Of a stretch of 58,520 nucleotides of DNA, positions 38,019-46,955 are shown piece by piece. This DNA is from Bradyrhizobium rifense (lineage in GTDB: Bacteria > Pseudomonadota > Alphaproteobacteria > Rhizobiales > Xanthobacteraceae): the NCBI RefSeq assembly GCF_008123425.1, contig NZ_VSSS01000072.1:1-58520 (forward strand). The letters are read 5' to 3'. The notes beneath the pieces were generated by a model. That model did no database searches. It saw nothing but the letters and a program-made list of their open reading frames with translations, and was not told the DNA's origin. The translations under genes were made by a program, and so were the position numbers. Each line of letters starts with the position of its first letter. Within the stretch, counting starts at the first letter, position 1.

Positions 38019-38112
38019 GAGTGCATTCCCTGTGATTCCATATTTCCGTACTGAAACATTTGCGCGCGGTCTGAGGCAAGCTTAACGCTTGGGTAATCCT
38101 AACGCAGGACCA

Positions 38113-38140
38113 AAAGTCCTGGGTTCAAAGTCCTGGGTTA
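38113..38140. repeat. Tandem 14-bp duplication at the metA stop codon
   Basis: AAAGTCCTGGGTTC (38113-38126) is followed at once by AAAGTCCTGGGTTA (38127-38140). The metA stop codon (38138-38140 on the minus strand) lies in the second copy, which suggests a recent slippage event just past the coding end. Confidence 0.7.
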
Positions 38141-39139
38141 ACGCGCGAGCAGCGGAACTTCCGTGTCCGCGCCGAGATATTGCAGCCAGTTGCGGAAAAG
38201 TGCCGCTGCGGCGCTGCCGGCCGCGATGTCGGTGCGCAAAGTCAGTGCGGGCAATTCATTGGTCAGTGCCGGGTGCCGCTGATGCCTCGCCCGCTTTTCG
38301 AATCGAACCAGCTTCTCCTCCGTCGCTGCGTCAAAATAACTCACGGGGAGCGCCGGATAGGCCTCCCGTTCGCGCGCGAGGAAGCGGCCGATGTCGCGCA
38401 AATATTCGCGCTGGAGCGACAGCGCGTCATATTCGGGATGCCCCTGGAAGAACACGAAGCGGCTGTCATACTGCCGGACGAAGACGTCGACGCCAGCCTG
38501 GGCCGACCGGGTCAGCACCCGATAGCCGGCCTGCGCGAGATCTCCCTCGGTGACTTCGTTGAGGCGGGAATGCGAGACCTTGAGCGGCGCCGGCGCATCG
38601 CGCGTGAGCGCGTCGCCGCTGACAGTCTCGCAGTCGAAGATGCCATGGCATTTGGACGGCAGGCGCTGACGTTCGATGCGATCGAGGTGCAGCACCGCCG
38701 CATGTGCGGCCAGGCATGACCAGATCGTCGAGCGGGTATTGGTTCTGGCCCAGTCGATCAGCTCGGTGAGATCGCGCCAGTACGGCTCCTGGTCGAGCTC
38801 GGGCGCGACTGGTTCGGCACCGGTCACGATCAGCCCGTCGAACCTCTCGCGCTTGAGATCGGAGAGATCGGAATATTCGCTCTCGACGTGCCACTTTGCT
38901 TCCGGCGAACGCTTCACCGATGGCAGCGAGAAGCAATGAAAGCGGATGCGGCGCGGCCCCGCGGCGGCCTGAAGCAGCTTCATGAACTGCCGCTCGGTCG
39001 CCTTTAGCGCCGTATCCGGCATGTTGTTGATCAGCCCGATGTTGAGCTCGGCGCCGGCATGATTGCGCGCGAAGTCGCCTTCGGCCGGCACCAGCGCCGG
39101 GCTTGCGAAACCTTGATCCCTGTCGATCAAGACGCTCAT
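38138..39139 (-). CDS. metA: Homoserine O-acyltransferase, MetA family
   Basis: Activates homoserine for methionine synthesis. The 333-residue protein has the MetA catalytic residues C142 (IWSCLAAHA), H234 and E236 (FQGHPEYD) and K46. The loop that decides between succinyl-CoA and acetyl-CoA reads TGAEPVAPEL, unlike both the TGAPLG and TGAPVE types, so the donor cannot be assigned. Because it is 12 bases downstream of an O-acetylhomoserine sulfhydrylase gene, acetyl transfer is plausible. Confidence 0.85.
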   Translation of the reverse strand: MSVLIDRDQGFASPALVPAEGDFARNHAGAELNIGLINNMPDTALKATERQFMKLLQAAAGPRRIRFHCFSLPSVKRSPEAKWHVESEYSDLSDLKRERFDGLIVTGAEPVAPELDQEPYWRDLTELIDWARTNTRSTIWSCLAAHAAVLHLDRIERQRLPSKCHGIFDCETVSGDALTRDAPAPLKVSHSRLNEVTEGDLAQAGYRVLTRSAQAGVDVFVRQYDSRFVFFQGHPEYDALSLQREYLRDIGRFLAREREAYPALPVSYFDAATEEKLVRFEKRARHQRHPALTNELPALTLRTDIAAGSAAAALFRNWLQYLGADTEVPLLAR

Positions 39140-39151
39140 CGGCCCGATTGC

Positions 39152-40453
39152 CTACTCCGCGGCCTGAAGACGCGCGGCCGGACAGGCCTTTTCCAGCGCC
39201 TGGTCGAGGTCCTCGATGATATCAGCGGCATGCTCGATGCCGATCGAGAGACGGATCGCTTCCGGCAGCACACCGGCTGTGCGCTGCTGCTCCGGCGACA
39301 TTTGCCGGTGCGTGGTCGAAGCCGGATGGCAGGCCAGCGACTTGGCATCGCCGATATTGACGAGGCGCGTGATCAGCTTCAGCGCATCATAGAAATTCTT
39401 GCCAGCCTCCATGCCGCCCTTGATGCCGAAGGTGAACAGCGAGGAGGCGTTGCCGTCGAGATACTTCTGGACCAGCGGATAATAGGGGCTGTCCGGGAAT
39501 CCGGTGTAGTTGACCCAGGCCACGCGCGGATCTTTGCGCAGGAATTCGGCGACCTTGCGGGCGTTCTCGCAATGGCGCTCCATGCGCAGCGCCACCGTCT
39601 CGATGCCCTGGAGCAGCAGGAAGGCGTTGAACGGCGACAGCACCGAACCCATGGTGCGCTGATAGATGCTGCGCGCGCGCTCGACATAGGCGGTCTTGCC
39701 GAAGCGCTCGGCATAGACGAGGCCATGATAGGAGGCATCCGGCTTGTTGTAGCCCGGGAAGCGATCGGCGTGCTTGGCCCAGGGGAAATTTCCGGAATCG
39801 ACGATGGCGCCGCCAAGCGTGGTGCCGTGGCCGCCCAAAAACTTGGTCAGCGAATGCACGGCGATGTCGGCGCCGTAGTCGAACGGCTTGAGCAGGATGG
39901 GCGTGGCGACGGTGTTGTCGACGATCAGCGGCACGCCATGGGCATGCGCGATCTTCGCCAGCGCCTCGATATCGCAGACATTGCCGGCCGGATTGCCGAT
40001 GGTCTCGGCGAACACCGCACGGGTATTCTCGTCGATCAGCTTCTCGATCGCCTCGGGTTTGTCGCTCTCGGCGAAGCGACCGGTGATGCCCTGCCGCGGC
40101 AGGATGTGCGAGAGCAGCGTGTGGGTGGTGCCGTAGAGCTGCGGCACGGAGACGATGTTGCCGCCGTGGTCGGCGACGTTGACGAAGGCGAAATGCAGCG
40201 CAGCCTGGCCGGTCGCAACCGCGAGCGCGCCGACGCCGCCTTCGAGCTGGGCGATGCGCTTCTCCAGCACCGCGCTGGTCGGATTGGCGATACGGCTGTA
40301 ACGGAAACCTTCGGCCTCGAGATTGAAGAGAGCCGCGCCATGATCGGCGCTGTCGAAGGCATAGGCCGCGGTCTGGTAGATCGGCACGGCAACAGCGTGC
40401 GTGGTGGCTTCGGGCTCGTAGCCGGCGTGGATAGCAATCGTCTCGTTGCGCAT
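39152..40453 (-). CDS. metY: O-acetylhomoserine / O-succinylhomoserine sulfhydrylase
   Basis: Cys/Met metabolism PLP enzyme of 433 residues that joins sulfide to an acylhomoserine to give homocysteine. The PLP lysine is in AVHSLTKFLGGHG. The length and the sequence MRNETIAIHAGYEPEATTHAVAVPIYQTAAY favour the MetY type over MetB or MetZ. The ATG at 40453 has GGAGGT upstream. It forms an operon with metA and carries a long structured leader. Confidence 0.93.
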   Translation of the reverse strand: MRNETIAIHAGYEPEATTHAVAVPIYQTAAYAFDSADHGAALFNLEAEGFRYSRIANPTSAVLEKRIAQLEGGVGALAVATGQAALHFAFVNVADHGGNIVSVPQLYGTTHTLLSHILPRQGITGRFAESDKPEAIEKLIDENTRAVFAETIGNPAGNVCDIEALAKIAHAHGVPLIVDNTVATPILLKPFDYGADIAVHSLTKFLGGHGTTLGGAIVDSGNFPWAKHADRFPGYNKPDASYHGLVYAERFGKTAYVERARSIYQRTMGSVLSPFNAFLLLQGIETVALRMERHCENARKVAEFLRKDPRVAWVNYTGFPDSPYYPLVQKYLDGNASSLFTFGIKGGMEAGKNFYDALKLITRLVNIGDAKSLACHPASTTHRQMSPEQQRTAGVLPEAIRLSIGIEHAADIIEDLDQALEKACPAARLQAAE

Positions 40454-40551
40454 CGTACCACCTCCGCGTGGAGCGGGCCGCACTTATTGGCCTGTATGAG
40501 GCATGTGCGTTGTCCGCCGTCCCTCTGTTAGAGGCGGGCGGTAAAGCGGAC
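40454..40551 (-). promoter_or_regulatory. Structured 5' leader of metY-metA
   Basis: Read on the minus strand the leader can form three hairpins. One is a GTCCGC/GCGGAC stem (40512-40551) enclosing CCTCT-AAC-AGAGG. The next is GCCT-CATAC-AGGC. The last, CTCC-ACGC-GGAG, pairs with the GGAGGT ribosome-binding site. This looks like an aptamer plus translational switch. It does not match the SAM-II consensus I know, so a named riboswitch is not claimed. Confidence 0.4.
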
Positions 40552-40630
40552 AATAATTCGCTTAGAGATCGAGGAAGTAACCCTAATGATTATTGGTGAA
40601 TTGGCTAAAATTTGAGTCAATTTGGATTAA

Positions 40631-41563
40631 CTACTCCACTGGTGTCACCAGAAATCCCGCGCGCGGAAAGTGGGCGACGATGTCGCCTGCGAGATCGTCG
40701 TGGCGGCGAATGGCGATGCTCTGGGCTGACAGCGAGACGATCCGTCCGCGCACGGCGATCTTGCCGTAATCGTCCGGCCTGACGTCGACGAGGTCGCCGA
40801 CCTTGCGGCCGTTCGGATCGTGCGGGTCGTTTACCTCTGCTGTCTGCGGCGTCGCTGCCCGACCGATCTCGAGCGCCTCCGCGGTCGAGATCTCGGTCCG
40901 CGTGCCATGACCGATCGCACGGACGCGTTCTTCCCAGGCGCGCACTTTGGGACATTCGGCCAGCAGCTGATCGGCGACCGGCAGGTTGGAGCGTACGTAC
41001 CAGACATTCATGTAAGCATTGATGTCGACGAGACCCGGCGCGGCGCCGCTGAGCCAAGGGTGACTTCCGGCAAGCTGCGTCTCGATCCAGCCGACATGAG
41101 CGCGATACTGGTCGCGCATCTGCGGGATCGCCGCCGTCATCGCCGCGATGTCGAATTTCGCGCCACGCAGCTTCTCGCGATCCTCGATGAAGCTCTGCGG
41201 CACCTTGTCGGCGAGCGAGCCGAACACGAGGTTCACCGCATTCTGGAAGAAGGATTTGTCGGTCCACATCGCGCTCGCCCAGGCGAGCCCCTCGCCTCCG
41301 CCGGGAAACAGGGTCGGCGCGGGAAAGCGGTGCTCGAGTTCGCGGATGATGCGCTGGGTGTCGCAATAGATGTCCGCGCCGATCTGCATCACCGGCGTAC
41401 GCCGATACCCGCCGGTGAGCGGCATCAGATCCGGACGCGGCATGATCCTGGAGATGCGGACCGAGGTCCAGGCGATCTGCTTCAGGCCGAAGATGAGGCG
41501 GATCTTCTCGGAGAATGGCGACTCGTCGAAATGATGCAGGATGACGGGAAGATCGCTCGGCAT
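40631..41563 (-). CDS. Glutathione S-transferase-like protein
   Basis: 310 residues. The thioredoxin-fold N-terminal domain (FDESPFSEKIRLIFGLKQIAW, cis-Pro in RRTPVM) is followed by an all-helical C-terminal domain. About 80 extra C-terminal residues form a small beta-rich piece (GDLVDVRPDDYGKIAVRG) not seen in short GSTs. Activity as a detoxifying or glutathione-lyase enzyme is inferred. It is in the same direction as the amidase gene. Confidence 0.85.
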   Translation of the reverse strand: MPSDLPVILHHFDESPFSEKIRLIFGLKQIAWTSVRISRIMPRPDLMPLTGGYRRTPVMQIGADIYCDTQRIIRELEHRFPAPTLFPGGGEGLAWASAMWTDKSFFQNAVNLVFGSLADKVPQSFIEDREKLRGAKFDIAAMTAAIPQMRDQYRAHVGWIETQLAGSHPWLSGAAPGLVDINAYMNVWYVRSNLPVADQLLAECPKVRAWEERVRAIGHGTRTEISTAEALEIGRAATPQTAEVNDPHDPNGRKVGDLVDVRPDDYGKIAVRGRIVSLSAQSIAIRRHDDLAGDIVAHFPRAGFLVTPVE

Positions 41564-41588
41564 GGTTCATCCTTCCGATTTCTTGTCA

Positions 41589-41616
41589 GTCCCTTCTCCC
41601 GTGTGGGAGAAGGGAC
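41589..41616. terminator. Perfect 12-bp hairpin between amidase and GST genes
   Basis: GTCCCTTCTCCC pairs exactly with GGGAGAAGGGAC around a GTGT loop. It sits 18 bases past the amidase stop on the minus strand. No T run follows, so it could be a terminator with help from Rho or simply a stable RNA end. Confidence 0.6.
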
Positions 41617-41634
41617 GCCGCCGATTTTATCACC

Positions 41635-43209
41635 CTACTTCATCGTCTCCCAGAGGCGGTGGGTCAGCACGCCGGCGCGCTTCTCGATCGCGGCGGCAGC
41701 GTCCAGCGCCAGATCCTCGCGATAGCGGCCCGCGATGAGCTGCACGCCGATCGGCTTGCCGTCGTGCACGGCCACCGGCACCACGGCGCCGGGCAGCCCC
41801 AGCACGTTGATCGCCGAGATGAAGCGGATCTCGCCCCAGAAGATTTCCTGCACGCGTTCGGCACTGACCGTGTCGTCACGCGGCCCCGGCGTCGGCTTCA
41901 CCGTGGTCGGCGCCAGCACCACCGGATACTCCTCGAAGAACAATTGCCAGGCACGGATATGGCCATTGCGGGCGGCCGTCGCCTGCATCCAGGCCTTGAG
42001 ATCGAGCGTGCTCGCCTTGGCCTTCATGCCACCCCACGCCTTGTGGAAGTCTTCCGTCGTGACCTTCAACATTCCGGCCTCCTGCATCACCACCGTCTCG
42101 TTGGTGATGATGTCGCACCAGGTCTGCCAGACGCCGTTGATGTCGGGCACCTCGACCTCGCTGACGCGATAGCCGGAGCGCTCCAAATGATCGGCGGCCT
42201 GGCGAAGCGCCGCGCCGACCGCCGGATCGACCGCCATGTCTTCCGGGATTTTTGCCAGCGCGACCTTGATCGGGCCCTTCGGCTTCGGCCCGGTCAGCGG
42301 CGCCGGCACCCACCAGGGATCGCGCGGATCGCGCTGGCTCATCACCTCCAGCGCAAGACGGACGTCGCCGACGTGGCGGGCGAGCGGTCCCTGCGCCGAC
42401 ATCAGATGCGCCAGCATCGGCCGTTCGGCGGTGGCACTTCCGTTGAAGGCCGGGATGCGCCCCTGCGTCGGCTTGATGGTAGCAACGCCGTTACAATGCG
42501 CCGGCCAGCGCAGGGAGCCTCCGATGTCGTTGCCATGCGCGATGGTGCCTATGCCGGCGGCGACCGCCGACCCCGCACCGCCCGAGGAGCCGCCGCAGGT
42601 GATGTTCGGGTCCCAGGGATTGAGCGTCAGTCCGTGCAGCGGATTGTCGGTGAAGCCGCGGAACGAGAATTCCGGCGTGTTGGTGAGGCCGAGCACAATC
42701 GCGCCGGCCTTCTTCAGATTACGCACAACCGGCGAATCCGACGGCGCGACGAGGTCCTTGTTGGCGGGAACGCCGTTGAAATTGGGCCGACCTTCAAAGT
42801 CGACGTTCTCCTTGATGGTGATGGGCACGCCGTGCAGGAGGCCGAGCTCGCCGCCCTTGGCGCGCTGCTTGTCGGCCGCATGCGCGGCCTTCAGCGCGTC
42901 TTCGCCGAGATCGACGACAACCGCATTCAGCCGGGGATTGACCGCATGCATGCGCTCCAGATGCGCCTCGACGGTCTCCACTGCGGAGATTGCGCCGGAG
43001 CGGATCGCGGACGCGGTGTCGACCGCGGACCATTGCCAGACCGGACCCTTCGGACGGAGCGCCGTGGCCGACTTGCGCGGCGCGGCCTTCTTGCCTGTCA
43101 TCTTCGCAGCTTTCGCAACGGAGCCCATGCGGGCGGGGCTCGTCTTGCTCGAGGTCTTCGTTACTTTCCTTGCAACACTTTTCTTCTTGCTCGCCGTCTT
43201 TTTCGCCAC
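41635..43209 (-). CDS. Amidase-signature enzyme with Lys/Ala-rich N-terminal tail
   Basis: 524 residues. The amidase domain has K133 (TIKEN), the GGSSGG serine pair around 208 and S232 (DIGGSLRWPA), so the Ser-cisSer-Lys triad is complete. Residues 1-54 form a separate tail with 14 Lys and 4 Arg among Ala, Ser and Thr, much like histone H1. Start is a GTG at 43209 with TTGGAG upstream; an earlier in-frame ATG would add unlikely sequence. Substrate unknown; 6-aminohexanoate or indoleacetamide hydrolases are relatives. Confidence 0.88.
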   Translation of the reverse strand: MAKKTASKKKSVARKVTKTSSKTSPARMGSVAKAAKMTGKKAAPRKSATALRPKGPVWQWSAVDTASAIRSGAISAVETVEAHLERMHAVNPRLNAVVVDLGEDALKAAHAADKQRAKGGELGLLHGVPITIKENVDFEGRPNFNGVPANKDLVAPSDSPVVRNLKKAGAIVLGLTNTPEFSFRGFTDNPLHGLTLNPWDPNITCGGSSGGAGSAVAAGIGTIAHGNDIGGSLRWPAHCNGVATIKPTQGRIPAFNGSATAERPMLAHLMSAQGPLARHVGDVRLALEVMSQRDPRDPWWVPAPLTGPKPKGPIKVALAKIPEDMAVDPAVGAALRQAADHLERSGYRVSEVEVPDINGVWQTWCDIITNETVVMQEAGMLKVTTEDFHKAWGGMKAKASTLDLKAWMQATAARNGHIRAWQLFFEEYPVVLAPTTVKPTPGPRDDTVSAERVQEIFWGEIRFISAINVLGLPGAVVPVAVHDGKPIGVQLIAGRYREDLALDAAAAIEKRAGVLTHRLWETMK

Positions 43210-43459
43210 GTCGCATCTCCAAAAAATTGCGCGGCGGAGGTTATGGAGGTCACGCGAGCGTGTACAGGCGCGTTTCTGCATGGCGCGTCGCCGCGACGCT
43301 CTGCCACGGGTCGGCGCGAGAGCCGCGCATGAACCTTTGGCCCCACTCTCCTGACCCATATACTGGTTGAATGGTGGAACAAACCACCGCCAAGATTGTG
43401 CCGACGCGATCCAGCTTTTGACGCAGCCATTTTGACAGCGATACATCGGAGCATTTGCC

Positions 43460-44278
43460 ATGCTCGTGGAATTCGATAGCGGATACGACCAGCAACCATT
43501 TCGCGATCTGTGCGCCAGCTACCCGGGCGCCGAGACCTACGATCCCCAAGATTTCCGCATCGAATGGGGCCCGATCTTTCACCGCGGCCGGCTCGACGGA
43601 TCGGCGCGCGTGCTCGTCGTCGGTCAGGATCCCGCCCAGCACGAAACCATCGTACGCCGGATCCTGGTCGGCACCGCGGGACGCCGGGCTCAGGGCTTTC
43701 TCGCCAAGCTCGGCATCACGCAGAGCTACGTGATGGTGAACACCTTCCTGTACAGCGTCTACGGACAGAGCGGCGGCAACAAGCACAAGAACGAGCCGGG
43801 CATCGTCCTCTATCGCAACAAATGGTTCAAGGCCGTGCTGGGGCTCGGCAACATCGAGGCCGTCGTCTCGCTTGGCAGCCTTGCGGACGAGGCCTGGCAC
43901 GCCTGGCTCAAGACCGCCGACGGCGCAGTCTACAAGACCCTTGCGTATCAGCACATCACGCACCCGACCTGGCCGGAAAGCTCGGCCCATGATAACGCGA
44001 CGCGGGCTGCGAATACCAAGATCATGCTGACCAAGTGGAATGCCGCGCTCACGGTTCTCGCGCCACAAATCCAGCATCCCGACGTGCCGACGACGCTTGT
44101 GCCGTATGGCGACGCCTTCAAACCGATCGAGCTCTTCGACATCATCGCGAAGGATCTCCCGGCGGGACTGCCGGCGTGGATGCGCGGAGACACGCCATGG
44201 GCCGTGCGCCAGGGCGCTGACGCCGCAGCCAAGCGGCGCACGATCACGATCACCATTCCCGACGGGGTGATCCCATGA
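43460..44278 (+). CDS. Uracil-DNA glycosylase-superfamily protein
   Basis: 272 residues with the UDG fold signatures: motif 1 as VVGQDPAQHE (GQDP at 55-58, Asp the likely catalytic residue) and motif 2 as HPTWP at 168-172, near the HPSP-type leucine loop. The middle (GFLAKLGITQSYVMVNTFLY) is typical of a divergent UDG family rather than Ung. It overlaps the amidohydrolase gene by ATGA (44275-44278). A base-excision role or a nucleobase-linked function are both open. Confidence 0.8.
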   Translation: MLVEFDSGYDQQPFRDLCASYPGAETYDPQDFRIEWGPIFHRGRLDGSARVLVVGQDPAQHETIVRRILVGTAGRRAQGFLAKLGITQSYVMVNTFLYSVYGQSGGNKHKNEPGIVLYRNKWFKAVLGLGNIEAVVSLGSLADEAWHAWLKTADGAVYKTLAYQHITHPTWPESSAHDNATRAANTKIMLTKWNAALTVLAPQIQHPDVPTTLVPYGDAFKPIELFDIIAKDLPAGLPAWMRGDTPWAVRQGADAAAKRRTITITIPDGVIP

Positions 44279-45885
44279 GCCCGGCCGCAAGCCCGAAACG
44301 GTGGGCCCTGAGCGGGCGAATCGTGACGATGGCCGCCGAGGGCGACGTCATCAAGAGCGGTACGATCTTCATCGAAGACAATCGCATCGCCGCGATCGTG
44401 GCCAAGGGACAGTCGGCCCCGGCGGGCTTCGAGGCCATCAATCCGGTCGCAACCGGCGGCACCATCTATCCCGGCCTGATCGAGCTGCACAATCACCTCA
44501 GCTACAACATATTGCCGCTCTGGCAGGTGCCGCAGCTCTACGGCAATCGCGATCAGTGGCAGAATGCCAAATCCTACAAGACGTCCGTGACCGGCCCGAT
44601 GAGCGCGATCGCGCTTGCCGATGACGGCTCGCTGCTGCCCGCCCTGGTCCGCTATGTCGAAGCCAAATGCATGGTCGCAGGCACCACGACGAGCCAGGGG
44701 ATCACGCTGTCGAACTGGAGCGGCACGATTCACAAATACTACAAGGGCGCACTGCGCGCCGCCGAGATCGGGAGCCCTCCCGATCTTCCACGCGCCCACT
44801 CAAAGATTCCCGATATCGATGCCGAAGACTGGGCGAAGTTCGACAAGGAGCTGAAATCGTCGTCGTGCTTTCTGCTGCACTTGAGCGAAGGCATCGATAC
44901 CAAGGCGCATAGCCACTTCCTCGCCTTGCGCAATTCCGAGGGAGATTGGGCGATCGAACCGTCGCTGGCCGGCATTCATTGCACGGCGCTCGACGCGACC
45001 GACTTCGGAACGATGGCCGAAAACCGTGCCAAGGTCGTCTGGTCACCCTTGAGCAACCTGCTGCTCTATGGAACGACGACCGACGTCGTCGCTGCGCGGA
45101 CGGCCGGTCTCACCATCGCGCTCGGCTCGGACTGGTCGCCGTCCGGCAGCAAGAACCTGCTCGGCGAGCTGAAGGCGGCGAAAGTCGTGTCCGCACATTT
45201 CAACCTTGGCTTCAGCGACTACGAGATCGTCTCGATGGCGACGCGCAATCCGGCCGCGATCCTCAAATGGGAGGCGAAGCTGGGAACGATCGCCAGTGGC
45301 AAGTTCGCCGACCTTCTGGTCGTGAAAGGCGTCACCGGCGATCCCTACAGCCATCTGATCAAGTCGCACGAGCAGGACATCGTTCTGGTTACCATCGGCG
45401 GACGACCGCGCTACGGAACAAAGACGATCATGCAAAAGGCGGGCGGAAGCGGCGAGGCGCTCAAGATCGGCAGCAGCGCTCGGGTGATCGACTTCACCTC
45501 GCCCGACCAGGATCCGGAGATCGAGAAGATCACGCTGGCGGAGGCAACGATCCGGCTCCGCGCCGCGCTCGGCAATCTCGGCACGCTCCAACCGCATAGC
45601 CTCGCCATGAGTGACGCGATCGCCAGCGGGACGGTATCGCGAACCGGATGGCGTCTCGCGCTGGACGAACAGTTCGGCAACAACGTCCAATTGCGCCCGC
45701 GGCTGGAATATAACGGCGTCCGGACCGGTCCGGATCTGGCGGCGGTCGCGACCGCCGCCGAGCCGCTGCATCCGATCAAGCTGGATGGCCTTACTGTGGC
45801 GGGCGATCCCGTATTCCTGGACACGCTGAAGAGCGAACCCAATCTTCCCCAGGGAATAGGCGCCGCAATCGCCGCTTTTTATTAG
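44275..45885 (+). CDS. Amidohydrolase-superfamily enzyme coupled to the UDG-like gene
   Basis: 536 residues, TIM-barrel metal hydrolase. Metal ligands: HNH at 72-74 in PGLIELHNHL, H202 in HLSEG, H235 in GIHCTALD and D286 in GSDWSPSG, the pattern of mononuclear deaminase-type members such as cytosine or triazine deaminases. After residue 400 the C-terminal part is unlike common family members. The start overlaps the UDG-like stop, so the two are made together. It could process free nucleobases, but that is inference. Confidence 0.85.
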   Translation: MSPAASPKRWALSGRIVTMAAEGDVIKSGTIFIEDNRIAAIVAKGQSAPAGFEAINPVATGGTIYPGLIELHNHLSYNILPLWQVPQLYGNRDQWQNAKSYKTSVTGPMSAIALADDGSLLPALVRYVEAKCMVAGTTTSQGITLSNWSGTIHKYYKGALRAAEIGSPPDLPRAHSKIPDIDAEDWAKFDKELKSSSCFLLHLSEGIDTKAHSHFLALRNSEGDWAIEPSLAGIHCTALDATDFGTMAENRAKVVWSPLSNLLLYGTTTDVVAARTAGLTIALGSDWSPSGSKNLLGELKAAKVVSAHFNLGFSDYEIVSMATRNPAAILKWEAKLGTIASGKFADLLVVKGVTGDPYSHLIKSHEQDIVLVTIGGRPRYGTKTIMQKAGGSGEALKIGSSARVIDFTSPDQDPEIEKITLAEATIRLRAALGNLGTLQPHSLAMSDAIASGTVSRTGWRLALDEQFGNNVQLRPRLEYNGVRTGPDLAAVATAAEPLHPIKLDGLTVAGDPVFLDTLKSEPNLPQGIGAAIAAFY

Positions 45886-45909
45886 TTGTTTTGCGACGGC
45901 CGCCGCCGC

Positions 45910-46944
45910 TCATACCGGCGGCGGGTTCAGCCGCGCAAATCCGTCCTGGATGCGATAGGGATAATAGGGATAGGGCGGCATCACCGCGCTGACCTCGTCG
46001 AGGCGCTTGAGCTGATCCACGCTCAGCGACCAGCCGACCGCGCCGAGATTGTCGCGCAACTGCGCCTCGTCGCGGGCGCCGATGATCACGGACGATACCG
46101 TTGGGCGCGACAACAGCCAGGCGATCGCGACCTGCGGCACGGTGTGGCCGGTCTCGATCGCAATCGCGTCGAGCACATCGACGATGGCATAGAGCCGCTG
46201 CTCGTCCACGGGCGGACCGAACTGCGCCGTCGCATGCAGGCGGCTGTTTTGCGGCAGGGGCTGATCGCGCCGGATCTTGCCGGTGAGCCGGCCCCAGCCG
46301 AGCGGGCTCCAGATGAGCGCGCCAACGCCCTGGTCGCGCGCGAGCGGCATCAGCTCCCACTCATAATCGCGGCCGAGCAGCGAGTAATAGACCTGATGCG
46401 CGACATAGCGCGGCCAGCCGTGACGATCGGCGATCGCGAGCGACTTCATCAACTGCCAGCCGGCGAAATTGGAGACGCCGACATAGCGCAGCTTGCCGGC
46501 GCGCACGAGCGTGTCGAGCGTGGACAGCACTTCCTCGATCGGCGTGAAGGCGTCGAAGGCATGGAGCTGGAGCAGATCGATATAGTCGGTACCAAGCCGT
46601 CGCAGTGCCGCCTCGATGGACGAGAGCAGCCGATGCCGCGACGAACCGGCATCGAGCGGGCCGTCGCCCATCGGCAGGCTCATCTTGGTCGAGATCAGCA
46701 CCTTGTCGCGCCGGCCCTTGATGGCTGCGCCGAGAATCTGCTCGGAGGCGCCGTTCGAATAGACGTCGGCGCTGTCGAACAGATTGACGCCGGCCTCGAG
46801 GCAGATGTCGACCAGCCGGCGTGCCTCGTCAGTGCCACTGCGGCCCCAGGCCGAGAACAGTGGGCCCTCGCCACCGAAGGTGCCGGTGCCGAAGCTGAGA
46901 ACGGGTACTTTAAGTCCGGAAGCGCCGAGATTGCGGTATTCCAT
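45910..46944 (-). CDS. Aldo/keto reductase
   Basis: 344-residue NADPH-dependent reductase, (alpha/beta)8 barrel. The catalytic tetrad is visible: Asp and Tyr in FDSADVYSNG, Lys in ISTKMSLPMG and His in LLQLHAFD. A variable C-terminal loop carries the Pro/Tyr-rich sequence PPYPYYPYR. It starts 11 bases after the MFS stop and is expected in the same transcript. ATG at 46944 fits. It belongs to the AKR11-like group; substrate unknown. Confidence 0.92.
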   Translation of the reverse strand: MEYRNLGASGLKVPVLSFGTGTFGGEGPLFSAWGRSGTDEARRLVDICLEAGVNLFDSADVYSNGASEQILGAAIKGRRDKVLISTKMSLPMGDGPLDAGSSRHRLLSSIEAALRRLGTDYIDLLQLHAFDAFTPIEEVLSTLDTLVRAGKLRYVGVSNFAGWQLMKSLAIADRHGWPRYVAHQVYYSLLGRDYEWELMPLARDQGVGALIWSPLGWGRLTGKIRRDQPLPQNSRLHATAQFGPPVDEQRLYAIVDVLDAIAIETGHTVPQVAIAWLLSRPTVSSVIIGARDEAQLRDNLGAVGWSLSVDQLKRLDEVSAVMPPYPYYPYRIQDGFARLNPPPV

Positions 46945-46955
46945 ATGCTCCTCCC

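Noticed and set aside
40454..40620. SAM-II riboswitch upstream of metY
   Set aside because: Expected in alphaproteobacterial methionine leaders but the conserved SAM-II core and pseudoknot sequence could not be found; only generic hairpins remain.
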